Part shown: positions 16,485-24,541 of the stretch, piece after piece
Layout of the letters: each line of letters opens with the position of its first letter
Position numbering within the stretch: the first letter of the stretch is position 1
Source of the DNA: Paraburkholderia phenazinium
Lineage (GTDB): Bacteria; Pseudomonadota; Gammaproteobacteria; Burkholderiales; Burkholderiaceae
DNA length: 35,064 nucleotides
Direction of reading: 5' to 3'
Assembly: GCF_900100735.1 (NCBI RefSeq)
Contig: NZ_FNCJ01000037.1
Location: forward strand, 1 to 35,064
Program-made: the position numbers and the translations under genes
The notes under the pieces: generated by a model
Databases searched by the model: none
What the model was told of the DNA's origin: nothing
The model's input: the letters and a program-made list of their open reading frames with translations, nothing else

Positions 16485-17342
16485 ATGTCTATTTTTTCGG
16501 GTATCTGGGTTCCTGTCATCACGCCGTTCGCCGACGGCGTCGTCGATCACGCCGCGCTGCGGCGGCTCGTGCACTTCTATGCCGAGGCCGGAGTGGCGGG
16601 TCTGGTCGCGCTCGGCACCACCGGCGAACCAGCGGCGCTCGAGGCCGCCGAGCAGGATGCGGTACTGGCGACTATCCTTGCCGAGGCAGGCGCGCTGCCG
16701 GTGCTGGCGGGCGTGGCCGGCAATCACAGCGCGAGTCTGCGCTTGCGCATCGCGCAGTTGAACGAGCTGCCGGTAGCGGGCGTGCTGATTTCGGCGCCGT
16801 ACTACATCCGGCCTTCGCAAGCGGGTCTGATCGAGCACTTCACTACGCTGGCCGATCTCAGCAGCAAGCCGGTCGTGCTGTACGACATTCCGTACCGCAC
16901 CGGCGTGCGTCTCGAACTCGCGACGCTGCTGACGCTCGCCGCGCACCCGCGGATCCAGGCCATCAAGGACTGTGCCGGCTCGCTCGACACGACACTCACG
17001 CTGATTCTCGATGGCCGCCTGCAGGTGCTGGCCGGGGACGACATCAATCTGTTCAACACGCTATGTATGGGCGGCAGCGGCGCGATTGCGGCCTCGGCGC
17101 ATGTGCAACCGAAGCGCTTCGTGGCGCTGTACCGTGCGCTGGCCGAAGGGCGGCTCGAAGACGGAAGAGCGATTTTTCATGAGCTCGCTCCGCTGATCCG
17201 GACGCTGTGTTCGGAGCCGAATCCGGGTCCGGTGAAGGCGGCGCTGGCGGGCCTTGGATTGATCCGCGACGAACTGCGCGCGCCGATGACCCCTGCGTCG
17301 GACGAACTGCACGAACGTCTGCGCCAACTGCTGGCAGCTTGA
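16485..17342 (+). CDS. dapA: 4-hydroxy-tetrahydrodipicolinate synthase
   Basis: This 285-aa TIM-barrel aldolase of the DapA family condenses pyruvate with aspartate semialdehyde on the lysine/diaminopimelate route. The catalytic residues fall at the positions known from E. coli DapA: Thr45 and Thr46 in ALGTTGEP, Tyr107 in SAPYYIRP, Tyr133 and Arg138 in LYDIPYRTG, and the Schiff-base Lys161 in AIKDCAGS. This agreement favours true DapA over related lyases, although Burkholderiaceae carry several family members and a relaxed paralogue is possible. Start ATG has GAGG 8 nt upstream. Confidence 0.85.
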   Translation: MSIFSGIWVPVITPFADGVVDHAALRRLVHFYAEAGVAGLVALGTTGEPAALEAAEQDAVLATILAEAGALPVLAGVAGNHSASLRLRIAQLNELPVAGVLISAPYYIRPSQAGLIEHFTTLADLSSKPVVLYDIPYRTGVRLELATLLTLAAHPRIQAIKDCAGSLDTTLTLILDGRLQVLAGDDINLFNTLCMGGSGAIAASAHVQPKRFVALYRALAEGRLEDGRAIFHELAPLIRTLCSEPNPGPVKAALAGLGLIRDELRAPMTPASDELHERLRQLLAA

Positions 17343-17715
17343 ACGCAAGACCGCCACGGCGAGACTGGTTGATTCGTAATCCTGTTCAATATGGGCTGGC
17401 TGGGAGCGCGTAAAACGCCCCGTCGAAGACCTGTGGGTTCCCAAGACGCGTTGAAGCAGAACATCCCAGCATGTTCTGCTTCAACGCGTGGGTTCGCCTC
17501 GCCGTGGATGCGTCCGAATTTGAGATGCGGCCTGGCGATGAGAGCGGATAATTTGCGCCCTTGTCTTTCATCCTACGTCGGCAGTTGTCCGACTTACGCT
17601 GCATGCCGGTTAGTCCCTTCGCTGTCGATTTGTCTCCCGTCCCATTCACCAGCGGCGCCCAGGCGCGCCGTGGCGAGTCCGCGCTGCGCTACGCGCCGCG
17701 CTGCGAGAGTCGTTG
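17343..17715. other. Intergenic region between dapA and the M23 peptidase
   Basis: This 373-bp stretch contains no credible gene. Its main feature is a 19-bp perfect inverted repeat at 17446-17489, listed separately. It presumably contains the promoter for the peptidase operon. Confidence 0.4.
17446..17489. repeat. 19-bp perfect inverted repeat
   Basis: ACGCGTTGAAGCAGAACAT (17446-17464) and its exact reverse complement (17471-17489) are separated by the 6-nt loop CCCAGC. The stem would be very stable as RNA. It sits about 100 nt after dapA and has no T-run, so it may be a Rho-assisted end, an mRNA-protecting stem, or a repeat element. Confidence 0.75.
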
Positions 17716-18681
17716 ATGTCGTCGATCCTCGGTGCCGGCAGCCAACTCAGCAGCGGCGAGATCCGCTTTGTCACCCGGCGTAGGGCGCTGACGATGGCGA
17801 TTGCGGCGGGGCTTGGCGCCTCGGTGGTGTCGCTCGCGGCAGGCGTCGCGCTTGGCTTCCATCTGCCCGCGCGCGACGCCGCAGGACTCAGCAACCGGGT
17901 CGAGCATCGCCTCGAACACGACTACGCAATTGATCAGCTCGGCAAGCTGAACGCCACCCTGGCGCAGATCGAGCCACGCATCGAACGCTTGACGAGCCAG
18001 GTCGGCAGCCTGCGCAATTTCGACGCCCGTTTGAACACGCCGAAGGCGCTGCCGCGCGTGCCTGCTAATGGGGGGAATCCGGCCGATCAGGACACTGCCG
18101 ACGCGGACGGCGAAGGCGGTCCGTCGTTGCCGCCGCGGCCCTGTGTGGAACTCAATGCGCGGCCCTCGCGCGGCGATGCCGCTTCGACCCAGCAGCAACT
18201 CGATTGCATGAACGCCACGCTTTCCGCACTCGAACACGAAACGGACCTGCACGAAGTGGCGCTCAGCGCCTTTCCCGGCCGGATGCCGGCCGAGGGCGCA
18301 CGCTTCGGCTCGCCGTTCGGCAACCGCATCGATCCGTTCACGCATCGGCTCAGTTTTCACCCCGGCGTCGATCTGGTGGCGACGACCGGGACGCCCATTC
18401 TCGCCGCAGCCGGCGGCCGCGTGATCTTCGCGGGACCGAAAGGCGGCTACGGCAACGCGATTGAAATCGACCACGGTAATGGTCTCATTACGCGCTACGG
18501 TCACGCCTCGCGCATCCTCGTGCATGAAGGCGAACTGGTGCTGCCACAGCAGCACGTGGCCGACATCGGCAGCACGGGGCGTTCGACCGGACCGCATTTG
18601 CATTTCGAAGTGCTGGTGAACGGCGCCCCGGTCGATCCGACTGCTTACCTCGCGCTGTTCGGCGCCAATCCTCATGGTTGA
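17716..18681 (+). CDS. M23-family peptidoglycan peptidase (LytM domain)
   Basis: This 321-aa cell-wall protein has an N-terminal membrane anchor at about residues 26-49 (MAIAAGLGASVVSLAAGVAL). A coiled region and a low-complexity linker follow, then a C-terminal LytM domain. The zinc ligands are intact: H215 and D219 in HPGVDL, and H294/H296 in HLHFEV. It should therefore be an active endopeptidase that cuts peptide cross-links in peptidoglycan. The start ATG at 17716 follows a TTG. The gene overlaps the next by 8 nt and is two genes from a bactofilin. Bactofilins and M23 peptidases work together in cell shaping in several bacteria. Confidence 0.9.
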   Translation: MSSILGAGSQLSSGEIRFVTRRRALTMAIAAGLGASVVSLAAGVALGFHLPARDAAGLSNRVEHRLEHDYAIDQLGKLNATLAQIEPRIERLTSQVGSLRNFDARLNTPKALPRVPANGGNPADQDTADADGEGGPSLPPRPCVELNARPSRGDAASTQQQLDCMNATLSALEHETDLHEVALSAFPGRMPAEGARFGSPFGNRIDPFTHRLSFHPGVDLVATTGTPILAAAGGRVIFAGPKGGYGNAIEIDHGNGLITRYGHASRILVHEGELVLPQQHVADIGSTGRSTGPHLHFEVLVNGAPVDPTAYLALFGANPHG

Positions 18682-19042
18682 TCTTCGTTCGGCCCGCGCT
18701 GCGGGCGGTCTCACGCAGCGTACCTATGCGCTGCAGCCGGTGCGCTCGCGCTCCGTTCGTATCGCGCTCTGGGCAGGCGTGGCGGTCTGCGGCGTGGCGC
18801 TGGGTGCGGCGGGGATGGGCTGGTACGCCTCGCAACACGCCATCCTGCCGGCGCAATGCGCAAGCCTGACGGTCTCACCGGACGGCGTGCAAGCCGAACT
18901 CGAACGCACGCGGCTTGCGCTCGCGCAGGAGTCCACCGCCCGGGCGGCCGTGCAAAAGGCGGCCGACGCCTCGGCCGCCGAAGTCAGCCGCCTGAACACC
19001 GAATTGCTGTTTCTGCGCGGCCAAAGCCAGAAGCGCCGCTGA
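18674..19042 (+). CDS. Small membrane-anchored coiled-coil protein
   Basis: This 122-aa protein has one transmembrane helix at about residues 30-52 (IALWAGVAVCGVALGAAGMGW). A coiled coil of ~50 residues rich in Ala, Glu and Leu follows (ELERTRLALAQESTARAAVQ...) with a basic end. It overlaps the M23 gene by 8 nt and precedes the bactofilin. This position matches a widespread betaproteobacterial arrangement in which a membrane coiled-coil protein of the DUF6776 kind lies beside bactofilin. The protein is shorter than I expect for that family, so the family label is tentative. It probably helps to localise the peptidase or bactofilin filament. Confidence 0.75.
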   Translation: MVDLRSARAAGGLTQRTYALQPVRSRSVRIALWAGVAVCGVALGAAGMGWYASQHAILPAQCASLTVSPDGVQAELERTRLALAQESTARAAVQKAADASAAEVSRLNTELLFLRGQSQKRR

Positions 19043-19146
19043 CACTCGCCGCTGCGAGCGCTGCGCAGCGCGGATGACTCAAGCCGGCTCGTCGCCCGGC
19101 CATGCAGCAAGCGACGAACGTTTCCCTTTTCCGTTAGAGATTATTT

Positions 19147-19422
19147 ATGTTCAGCAAGAAGAAAGCCGCGAGCATCCAGCACACCAAGCTCGCTACCCTG
19201 ATCGCCCACGACGTGCGCCTGACCGGCGACCTCGAATTCAGCGAAGGCCTGCGGATGGACGGCCATGTGTGCGGTAACGTCACCGGCAAGCCGGGCGCGC
19301 AGACCTTGCTCGTGCTGAGCGATCGCGGCTCGATCGAGGGCAATGTGCATGGCTATGACGTGGTGGTGAACGGCAAGATCGTCGGCGACGTGATCGCCGA
19401 TCACTTCGTCGGCGAATTCTAA
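19147..19422 (+). CDS. Bactofilin, apparently truncated at the island junction
   Basis: This 91-aa polymer-forming protein has the beta-helix repeats of bactofilins (VRLTGDLEFSEGLRMDGHV, GSIEGNVHGYDVVVNGKIVG). Bactofilins assemble into cytoskeletal filaments at the membrane. The repeat pattern stops abruptly after DVIADHFV with the tail GEF, whereas the bactofilins I know continue for several more rungs. A tyrosine integrase gene begins about 115 nt later, so I infer that island insertion replaced the 3' end. The filament-forming core may be incomplete. The start ATG follows TTAGAGATTATTT without a strong ribosome-binding site. Confidence 0.8.
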   Translation: MFSKKKAASIQHTKLATLIAHDVRLTGDLEFSEGLRMDGHVCGNVTGKPGAQTLLVLSDRGSIEGNVHGYDVVVNGKIVGDVIADHFVGEF

Positions 19423-19537
19423 ACATCAATGAAAATAAATGTCGATATCAAGTCATTGATTTGATGTAAATTAACCCTTACCAAGATTTTTTTGATCAAC
19501 AGAAATCGACATGCGTGGTAGCAAAGGGGTAGCAAGA
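19423..19537. promoter_or_regulatory. Island left junction and integrase control region
   Basis: GC content drops sharply from here. The inverted repeats ATCAATGA (19425-19432) and TCATTGAT (19453-19460), plus ACATCAA and TTGATGT just outside, form a nested palindrome upstream of the integrase. The region is a likely attL/integrase operator. No tRNA gene is present at this boundary. Confidence 0.45.
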
Positions 19538-20782
19538 ATGGCTGATGGCGAAAAGAAGGAACGAGCGGAAAAGAAACCCGTGAACTTCACGAAAGCTGCG
19601 ATAGAGGTGCTTCCGCCGCCGGAGAAGGGTTGGAAATATTATTACGATACGAAGGTGGGCGGCTTGGCGATCGGCGTCGGCGCTTCGGGCGTCAAGACCT
19701 TCGTCCTATACAGGAAAGTTAACGGTAAGCCGGAGCGGATCAAGATCGGTCGATATCCCGATCTAACCGTCGACAAGGCACGCACGGCGGCGACGATGCT
19801 GAATGCCGATATCGCGAGTGGGACGAACCCAGCGGAACTCAAGCGCGAACGGCGCGCCGAGATGACCTTTGGCGATCTGTTCGATCAGTATTACAAGAAT
19901 CATGCGCTGCCGCACAAGAAAACGGCCATCACGGACAAACAGAAATTCGACAAATACCTTGCGAGCAATGTCGGCGGTATGAACCTCGCTGCGCGGCAAC
20001 TCTCGGAAATCAGGAAAGCGACGGTTGCTCAACTGTTTGCGAAGATCGGTAAGGACCATAAGGTCATGGCAAACCGCGTGCTCGCGCTCGTCAGCGGTGT
20101 TTTCGGCAAGGCGATCGAGTGGGGCATTTGGAACCAACTAAACCCCTGCCACGGTATTCGCAAGCATAGCGAGGTGAGTCGCGACCGCTTCCTCCAGCCG
20201 GACGAATTGCCGAAGTTCTTCGAGCATCTGATGGCGTATCCGAATACCACGATACGCGACTTTATTTTGATGAGCCTGCTAACCGGGGCGCGTCGAGGCA
20301 ATGTAATGGCGATGCGCTGGGATCAGGTGAATTTGGAGCGGGCGGAATGGCGCATTCCTGATACGAAGAACGGGACGCCGCAGTCGGTGCCGCTCGTACC
20401 GGACGCTGTTTCAGTGCTCGTAGCACGGAAAAAATCCGCTGAATGTGCGGACTCGCCGTTCGTCTTCCCGGGATGCGGCAAAACGGGGCATCTTGTTGCG
20501 CCGACCAAAGCGTGGAATAGCGTTCGTGACGCGGCTGGCATTGCCGATCTACGCTTGCATGATCTTCGTCGAACGATGGGATCGTGGCAAGCGGGGACTG
20601 GTGCAAATCTCTCGGTGATCGGTCGTTCGCTAAATCACAAGTCGACGGCGACGACGGCGATCTATGCGCGTCTCTGGATGGAGCCTGTTCGAAATTCGAT
20701 GGAGACGGCCGCTACTGCGATGATGCAGGCGGCTGGTTTGGCTACTAATGGTGACGCCGAGTCGGAGCGCGACGGGGAATGA
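19538..20782 (+). CDS. P4-type tyrosine integrase
   Basis: This 414-aa site-specific recombinase integrates and excises the island. Residues ~15-105 are the arm-type DNA-binding domain (DUF4102-like: YYYDTKVGGLAIGVGASGVKTFVLY), ~110-200 the core-binding domain, and ~220-390 the catalytic domain. The catalytic set is complete: R252 in LTGARRGNV, K277, H341 and R344 in LHDLRRTMGSW, H367 in SLNHKS, and Tyr376 in TAIYARL. I start at ATG 19538 because AGGGGT lies at proper spacing; an upstream ATG at 19511 has none. Such integrases usually target tRNA genes, but here the neighbour is a bactofilin gene. Confidence 0.93.
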   Translation: MADGEKKERAEKKPVNFTKAAIEVLPPPEKGWKYYYDTKVGGLAIGVGASGVKTFVLYRKVNGKPERIKIGRYPDLTVDKARTAATMLNADIASGTNPAELKRERRAEMTFGDLFDQYYKNHALPHKKTAITDKQKFDKYLASNVGGMNLAARQLSEIRKATVAQLFAKIGKDHKVMANRVLALVSGVFGKAIEWGIWNQLNPCHGIRKHSEVSRDRFLQPDELPKFFEHLMAYPNTTIRDFILMSLLTGARRGNVMAMRWDQVNLERAEWRIPDTKNGTPQSVPLVPDAVSVLVARKKSAECADSPFVFPGCGKTGHLVAPTKAWNSVRDAAGIADLRLHDLRRTMGSWQAGTGANLSVIGRSLNHKSTATTAIYARLWMEPVRNSMETAATAMMQAAGLATNGDAESERDGE

Positions 20783-20972
20783 TGCGCCCGCGCTTTTCAT
20801 CTGGCCTCGCCGCCTCGTCGAACGCTTGCCAGTCCATTATCGCTTGCACCGTCAACTCGGCGCATCGCTCGACTTTCTGGCAGTAACGTGCGAGGAAAGC
20901 AGCGGTACGGCCCTGATCGGAGCCGCTGACTTCCGAGTAGAGCATGCTTTTTGCTTTTTCGGTGCTATGCAT
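20745..20972 (-). CDS. Small hypothetical protein (75 aa)
   Basis: The minus strand encodes a 75-aa frame with balanced composition (SEVSGSDQGRTAAFLARYC, then ELTVQAIMDWQAF), ending in an Arg/His-rich tail. It has GAGGG 7 nt before the ATG, and a TTCGCCC/GGGCGAA palindrome sits across that site (20974-20989). It overlaps the 3' end of the integrase gene by 38 nt on the opposite strand. No family recognised; it could be spurious, but the central region reads like a real alpha-helical protein. Confidence 0.5.
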   Translation of the reverse strand: MHSTEKAKSMLYSEVSGSDQGRTAAFLARYCQKVERCAELTVQAIMDWQAFDEAARPDEKRGRIIPRRAPTRRHH

Positions 20973-21031
20973 GTTCGCCCTCGGGCGAATGACCTTAACT
21001 TAACTGGCCAGATGACGTTTCGACTGCCTCG

Positions 21032-21739
21032 TCAGGCCGGTGGCATGTAGTTTGGATGCCCCTCAGTCCGTTCTCCGCGCGCTGCCGCCCAAAAGAACTT
21101 GGCGTGGTGTTCGTAGACCCCTGCGCCATCCGAAGCAATATCAAACGCGGTAGCGTGTACCACGCTAAGTAACAGCCGAACAATCTCAGCAGTGTCGTTG
21201 TGGAAGACTTCAATTTCCTTGTCAGGGACATTTGCGCCATCCGCATTTGTCGGCTTCATCTTTGTCGGGCCTATCTGTCGATGCGCCAGTTGTTCGTGGC
21301 GCAGTGTCTTGACCCTCTGGAATACTGCGAAACCGTCACCGTTCTCTGAATACTTTCGAACCAGTTCAATGACCTTATCCCTCTTCGACTCAAGTGCTTC
21401 CCTCATATCGATCGTTGATGAACCTCTGCTTTTGGCCCGGACGGCCACAAGATCGTCGAAGAATTCGTCATTCCTCAGTTTGTCAGCAATGGCACTCATT
21501 CGAAGTGCCTGTTTGTTCGTATCCCAAATTCGCATGAGCGCCAAGAGCATCTCGCGTCGAAGTGCGTGCCGTACTATGTGAAATGTGTGGGTGGCGTATG
21601 AATTCCCCATTCGCACCTGAAGTTCTTCATCGTATGCGGTCGGCTTCCAGCTCTCATGGAACATGACCGCCTGCATTATTTCGTCTTCGGCCGCTTTCAC
21701 CGCAACTTTCATCTGCTCAAGTTCTTCATCAAAGTCCAT
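21032..21739 (-). CDS. AbiU2/HEPN-like protein
   Basis: This predicted 235-aa, largely helical cytosolic protein resembles the AbiU2 group of HEPN-related proteins linked to phage abortive infection. The segment LRHEQLAHRQ contains an R-x5-H motif (R147, H153), which fits the Rx4-6H catalytic pattern of HEPN ribonucleases. A preceding conserved-looking block (HTFHIVRHALRREMLLALMRIWD) is typical of this type. I start at 21739 because GGAG lies 9 nt upstream; ATG 21754 is the alternative. It is the last of three minus-strand genes, behind two membrane proteins with gaps of 60-80 nt. RNase activity is inferred from the motif. Confidence 0.7.
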   Translation of the reverse strand: MDFDEELEQMKVAVKAAEDEIMQAVMFHESWKPTAYDEELQVRMGNSYATHTFHIVRHALRREMLLALMRIWDTNKQALRMSAIADKLRNDEFFDDLVAVRAKSRGSSTIDMREALESKRDKVIELVRKYSENGDGFAVFQRVKTLRHEQLAHRQIGPTKMKPTNADGANVPDKEIEVFHNDTAEIVRLLLSVVHATAFDIASDGAGVYEHHAKFFWAAARGERTEGHPNYMPPA

Positions 21740-21817
21740 TCCGTGCGTCTCCATGTCGTTGTGCTTGATCTATTTGATCGTTGCTCGCGATGCTCGGTGT
21801 ATTTCGCACACGGGGTA

Positions 21818-22471
21818 TTACTTCCCCAGATATATCTTGACAACTATCTGACCCACAACGGCGAGTGCTGCGCCGACAATGGCGAAGACAAGCTTTTCTC
21901 CATACCGGTCGAGCAATCCTTTCACTTCGTGTTTTTTCTGTAGATATATGACCCTGTTCGCCTTCAGATAAAACATGGACCAAAACATGAGCATCAGTGG
22001 TGTCAGGACAAGCACGAACCGCGCAGGGGTTCCATGTGGCGGCCAGTTAACATAGCCGACGAGCGCGATCACACCAAGGGTGACGAGTAGCCATGACGAT
22101 GGACTCGCATAGCGAGCGTAGTAGGGGACATGCTTCTTGATCGCGCGCTGCATCTCGTGCCAGGCGGGTATAAGCTCGTCATCGTTGGAGCAGCTTAACT
22201 TCATGCCTCCATCGCCGATCTTCAAACTGAGCGATTTAAAAAATGCCGACTCTTTCGAGAAACTTAGTCTCAACTCCTTGATCCGCTCGCCCCTGTTCTC
22301 CTTCACATCGTCAAGGTCATCGAATTCAGCCGCACCGTCAGCGATTGTGACTTCCAGTCCGCGTCGGATGCCGATCTCGATGATTTGCTCTAGGTCCGGG
22401 CGATATAGCGGCGTAGGCGGAAACCGGCAATCAAGGCTGTCGAATAAGGAGAATGTTTCTTTAGCTTTCAT
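21818..22471 (-). CDS. Membrane protein with cytoplasmic N-domain and three TM helices
   Basis: This 217-aa protein is not a family I recognise. Residues 1-120 are soluble and charged, with a beta-rich look (LEVTIADGAAEFDDLDD..., RIKELRLSFSKES). Hydrophobic helices follow at about 126-143, 151-169 and 194-214, and the C-terminus is short. It sits between the AbiU2-like gene and a small single-TM gene on the same strand, so the three may form one unit. Many defence systems pair a cytosolic sensor or nuclease with a small membrane effector, but nothing in this sequence proves that here. Confidence 0.7.
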   Translation of the reverse strand: MKAKETFSLFDSLDCRFPPTPLYRPDLEQIIEIGIRRGLEVTIADGAAEFDDLDDVKENRGERIKELRLSFSKESAFFKSLSLKIGDGGMKLSCSNDDELIPAWHEMQRAIKKHVPYYARYASPSSWLLVTLGVIALVGYVNWPPHGTPARFVLVLTPLMLMFWSMFYLKANRVIYLQKKHEVKGLLDRYGEKLVFAIVGAALAVVGQIVVKIYLGK

Positions 22472-22542
22472 AATTTACGAAGTCTTTGTCCATTACTTCC
22501 AAGGATCATCAGTGCATTTGTCGCCTTGTGTCCCTCTTATGA

Positions 22543-22881
22543 TCAGGCAAGCTGCGTCCGCTCAAGCGACCTGGCAAGCATGCTCAGGAAACTTAGGTAC
22601 TCTACGGCACGCTCCGGATGATCGTTGATGATCCCGTGCGCGCGCGTGTTGCGCAGCTGAACGTGCGCGTTATGCCTGTCGATGCTTGAAGAACTTAGGT
22701 TCCGGCTTAACTGAGAGCCCGTGGACGAAAGATCGTGCGACAGCTCGGGAAGTCTTGCCCGTTGCCTGTATGAGATTCGTATTGAACGAACTGACCACGA
22801 AACGTAGAGAGTGATAAGAAAGCCAGCAATTGTGGCGATGGTCGCCAAATTGTTGATCCACTTTGGGAAATCTCCATTCAC
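22543..22881 (-). CDS. Small single-TM protein with helical cytoplasmic tail
   Basis: The coherent part of this frame starts at a GTG at 22881 (NGDFPKWINNLATIATIAGF), preceded by a G-rich ribosome-binding site (GGGGGG, 4-nt spacing), giving 112 aa. A transmembrane helix spans about residues 9-29 (INNLATIATIAGFLITLYVSW). The rest is a charged helical region (LSHDLSSTGSQLSRNLSSSS, then ERAVEYLSFLSMLARSLERTQ). The frame can be extended to 23067, but the added residues are basic and unlike a real N-terminus. It is the first gene of the three-gene minus-strand set and divergent from the small gene at 23116. No family recognised. Confidence 0.55.
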   Translation of the reverse strand: MNGDFPKWINNLATIATIAGFLITLYVSWSVRSIRISYRQRARLPELSHDLSSTGSQLSRNLSSSSIDRHNAHVQLRNTRAHGIINDHPERAVEYLSFLSMLARSLERTQLA

Positions 22882-23115
22882 GAAGCCCCCCGGCCCTGAT
22901 TTCTTTGCGTTGATTGTACTACCGCAGCTTGTCGCATATGTGCTTCGTCCGAGTGTCCACTCCTTGGTCCCACGCCGAGCGATGCTGACGCGTCGGGTTC
23001 CAGCGATGGTAGGGAAACGTCCGATTTTTTGCCGGTTCCGGCGCGGCGTCCAAGGCAGGGCGTGCACACCGTGGTATTTTGATGGTTAGCGGTATGTGTT
23101 TGACAGGAGGTGGCG

Positions 23116-23352
23116 ATGTCCCCCGAAGAGCGACGCGGCGAAGAACAGGCGGCACTTGAGCGAGAACGCCAAGCGTTTGAGCGTAGGCAAAAAGCGTTCA
23201 TCAACGTCACCAAGCAGTTTCGCCCACATGGCTCCGGGCAACCGGCTACGGATGATCTAGACGAACTAGGCGCCGCTGATGCTGAATGGCGAGTGGCCGA
23301 CGCTGAGATGCGGCGCATAGCCGAGGAAATCCGAACGGGCAAGCAGTGGTAA
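23116..23352 (+). CDS. Small charged coiled-coil protein (78 aa)
   Basis: A perfect AGGAGG lies 5 nt before the ATG, supporting a real gene. The 78-aa product is highly charged and helical: EEQAALERERQAFERRQKAF near the N-terminus and a second Glu/Arg/Ala-rich helix near the C-terminus, linked by a Gly/Pro segment. There is no membrane segment or known domain. It is divergent from the gene at 22881. Function unknown. Confidence 0.65.
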   Translation: MSPEERRGEEQAALERERQAFERRQKAFINVTKQFRPHGSGQPATDDLDELGAADAEWRVADAEMRRIAEEIRTGKQW

Positions 23353-23795
23353 TTGGGAAACTATGCGAATCCTGTCGCGGCGTCGATCTAGGTCCGCTTC
23401 CCGGTAGTTGGCCTCACACCGAATTTGTCGATCGCTTCCGGGATACTCGAACCATCTCGACTCGCCACACTTTGATCCCCCCGCAGTCATACGAGTGCCC
23501 TGCGCCCTCGATCTTCCCCCACCTTCGTAGTCGCTGTGCTGCGCCTGCTTCTCCCGGCGGCTCTACAAATCGATTTCCCCCTGCGCCGCCCTCGCGAGGG
23601 CGGCGGTTACGCAAGAATCATGGTGTTTGGTCATAACGCATGTTGCGGCACTGCAACAATCTCGCAAATAGCGGGCTCATTCCTGGTCGAAAGCACTCGA
23701 TCCCATCTGGACAAACGGCCGAAAAATATTATCCATTCGATCTGAATTGCCTGTATTATCCAAGATAACAATCCAATCCAGAATGGAGATGCTAG
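23353..23795. other. 443-bp gap with palindrome and direct repeats
   Basis: No convincing gene is seen here. A 22-nt perfect palindrome (CGCCGCCCTCGCGAGGGCGGCG) is at 23584-23605; as RNA it could be a GC hairpin ending the upstream transcript. Nearer the next gene the DNA turns AT-rich and has a direct repeat TATTATCCA at 23727-23735 and 23754-23762 (27-bp period). That is a plausible operator/promoter area for the gene at 23796. Confidence 0.5.
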
Positions 23796-24392
23796 ATGGA
23801 TGACTTTAACAAGGCTGGCCTTTTTCAGTTCGTTGACATGATCACGAGCAAGGGCTTGGTGAACGTCAACACCGGCAATAGCTGGAAGGCGGCGGTGAAG
23901 AAACTGCTGGGCGATATTGCCAACGACGAAGACGTGCGGAAGATCGACGTGAGGTCGCAGGTACTGCGATACAACAATCAGCACCCTGGGGAGCTCTCAC
24001 CGGACTCACTGAAAGCGTATGAAAAGCGCGTAGCTGCAGCAATTCAACAATACGTCAGCTACAAGACCGACCCCAGCAATTACAAGTCACCGTCGCGAGG
24101 ATTAACCAATGGCAAGAGTGAAAAACAGGAGCAGCGGAAAAAGCTGACTGTCAACTTGGGGCAGGCCACAGGAGCATCAACCGCAGTGGCAACGCCGGAG
24201 CAGCCAAAGCCCGAGGTTGAACACGGCGCACCGAAGACCATCGGCGGGACTTCAACTGGCGCGAACCTAGCTTTGCCCTTTCCTCTTCGGCCCGGCCACT
24301 TGGCTCAGGTTGTCATCCCGATCGATATGACCAAAGATGAGGCCGACCGTTTGTGTGCATTTATCCAAACCTTGGCGCAGGCAAAGGCATGA
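23796..24392 (+). CDS. Hypothetical protein with conserved C-terminal block (198 aa)
   Basis: The start ATG has GGAG 7 nt upstream. Residues 1-100 read as a helical, SAM/core-binding-like region (FVDMITSKGLVNVNTGNSW, AVKKLLGDIANDEDVRKIDV) with a YEKRVAAAIQQYVSY helix resembling the N-terminal DNA-contacting part of integrase-like proteins. Residues ~100-155 are a polar linker. Residues ~156-198 form a distinctive block (ALPFPLRPGHLAQVVIPIDM...EADRLCAFIQTL) that I have seen at the end of proteins in mobile islands, but I cannot name the family. It overlaps the next frame by 4 nt (ATGA), suggesting a coupled pair. Confidence 0.75.
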   Translation: MDDFNKAGLFQFVDMITSKGLVNVNTGNSWKAAVKKLLGDIANDEDVRKIDVRSQVLRYNNQHPGELSPDSLKAYEKRVAAAIQQYVSYKTDPSNYKSPSRGLTNGKSEKQEQRKKLTVNLGQATGASTAVATPEQPKPEVEHGAPKTIGGTSTGANLALPFPLRPGHLAQVVIPIDMTKDEADRLCAFIQTLAQAKA

Positions 24393-24541
24393 ATCATCAG
24401 AAAGGCGAAGGGCCGAACGTGCGACCGTCCGGCCCTTCATTGCAACAGCGTCCGACACGGACAGCCGAGCTTGTCGGCCTGATCAAGCGGAAAGGATCGG
24501 TGATGAAAGAGACCATCAGAAGACCTGACCGCCCGCAGTGA
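24389..24541 (+). CDS. Small basic protein translationally coupled to the gene before it (50 aa)
   Basis: The ATG overlaps the stop of the previous gene (ATGA) and the frame runs 50 codons. The product is basic and polar (RTAELVGLIKRKGSVMKETI), with no membrane segment. Its 5' part includes a stem (GAAGGGCCG at 24407-24415, CGGCCCTTC at 24430-24438), so this region could instead be just the terminator of the upstream gene. The overlap is the main reason to list it. Confidence 0.4.
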   Translation: MNHQKGEGPNVRPSGPSLQQRPTRTAELVGLIKRKGSVMKETIRRPDRPQ

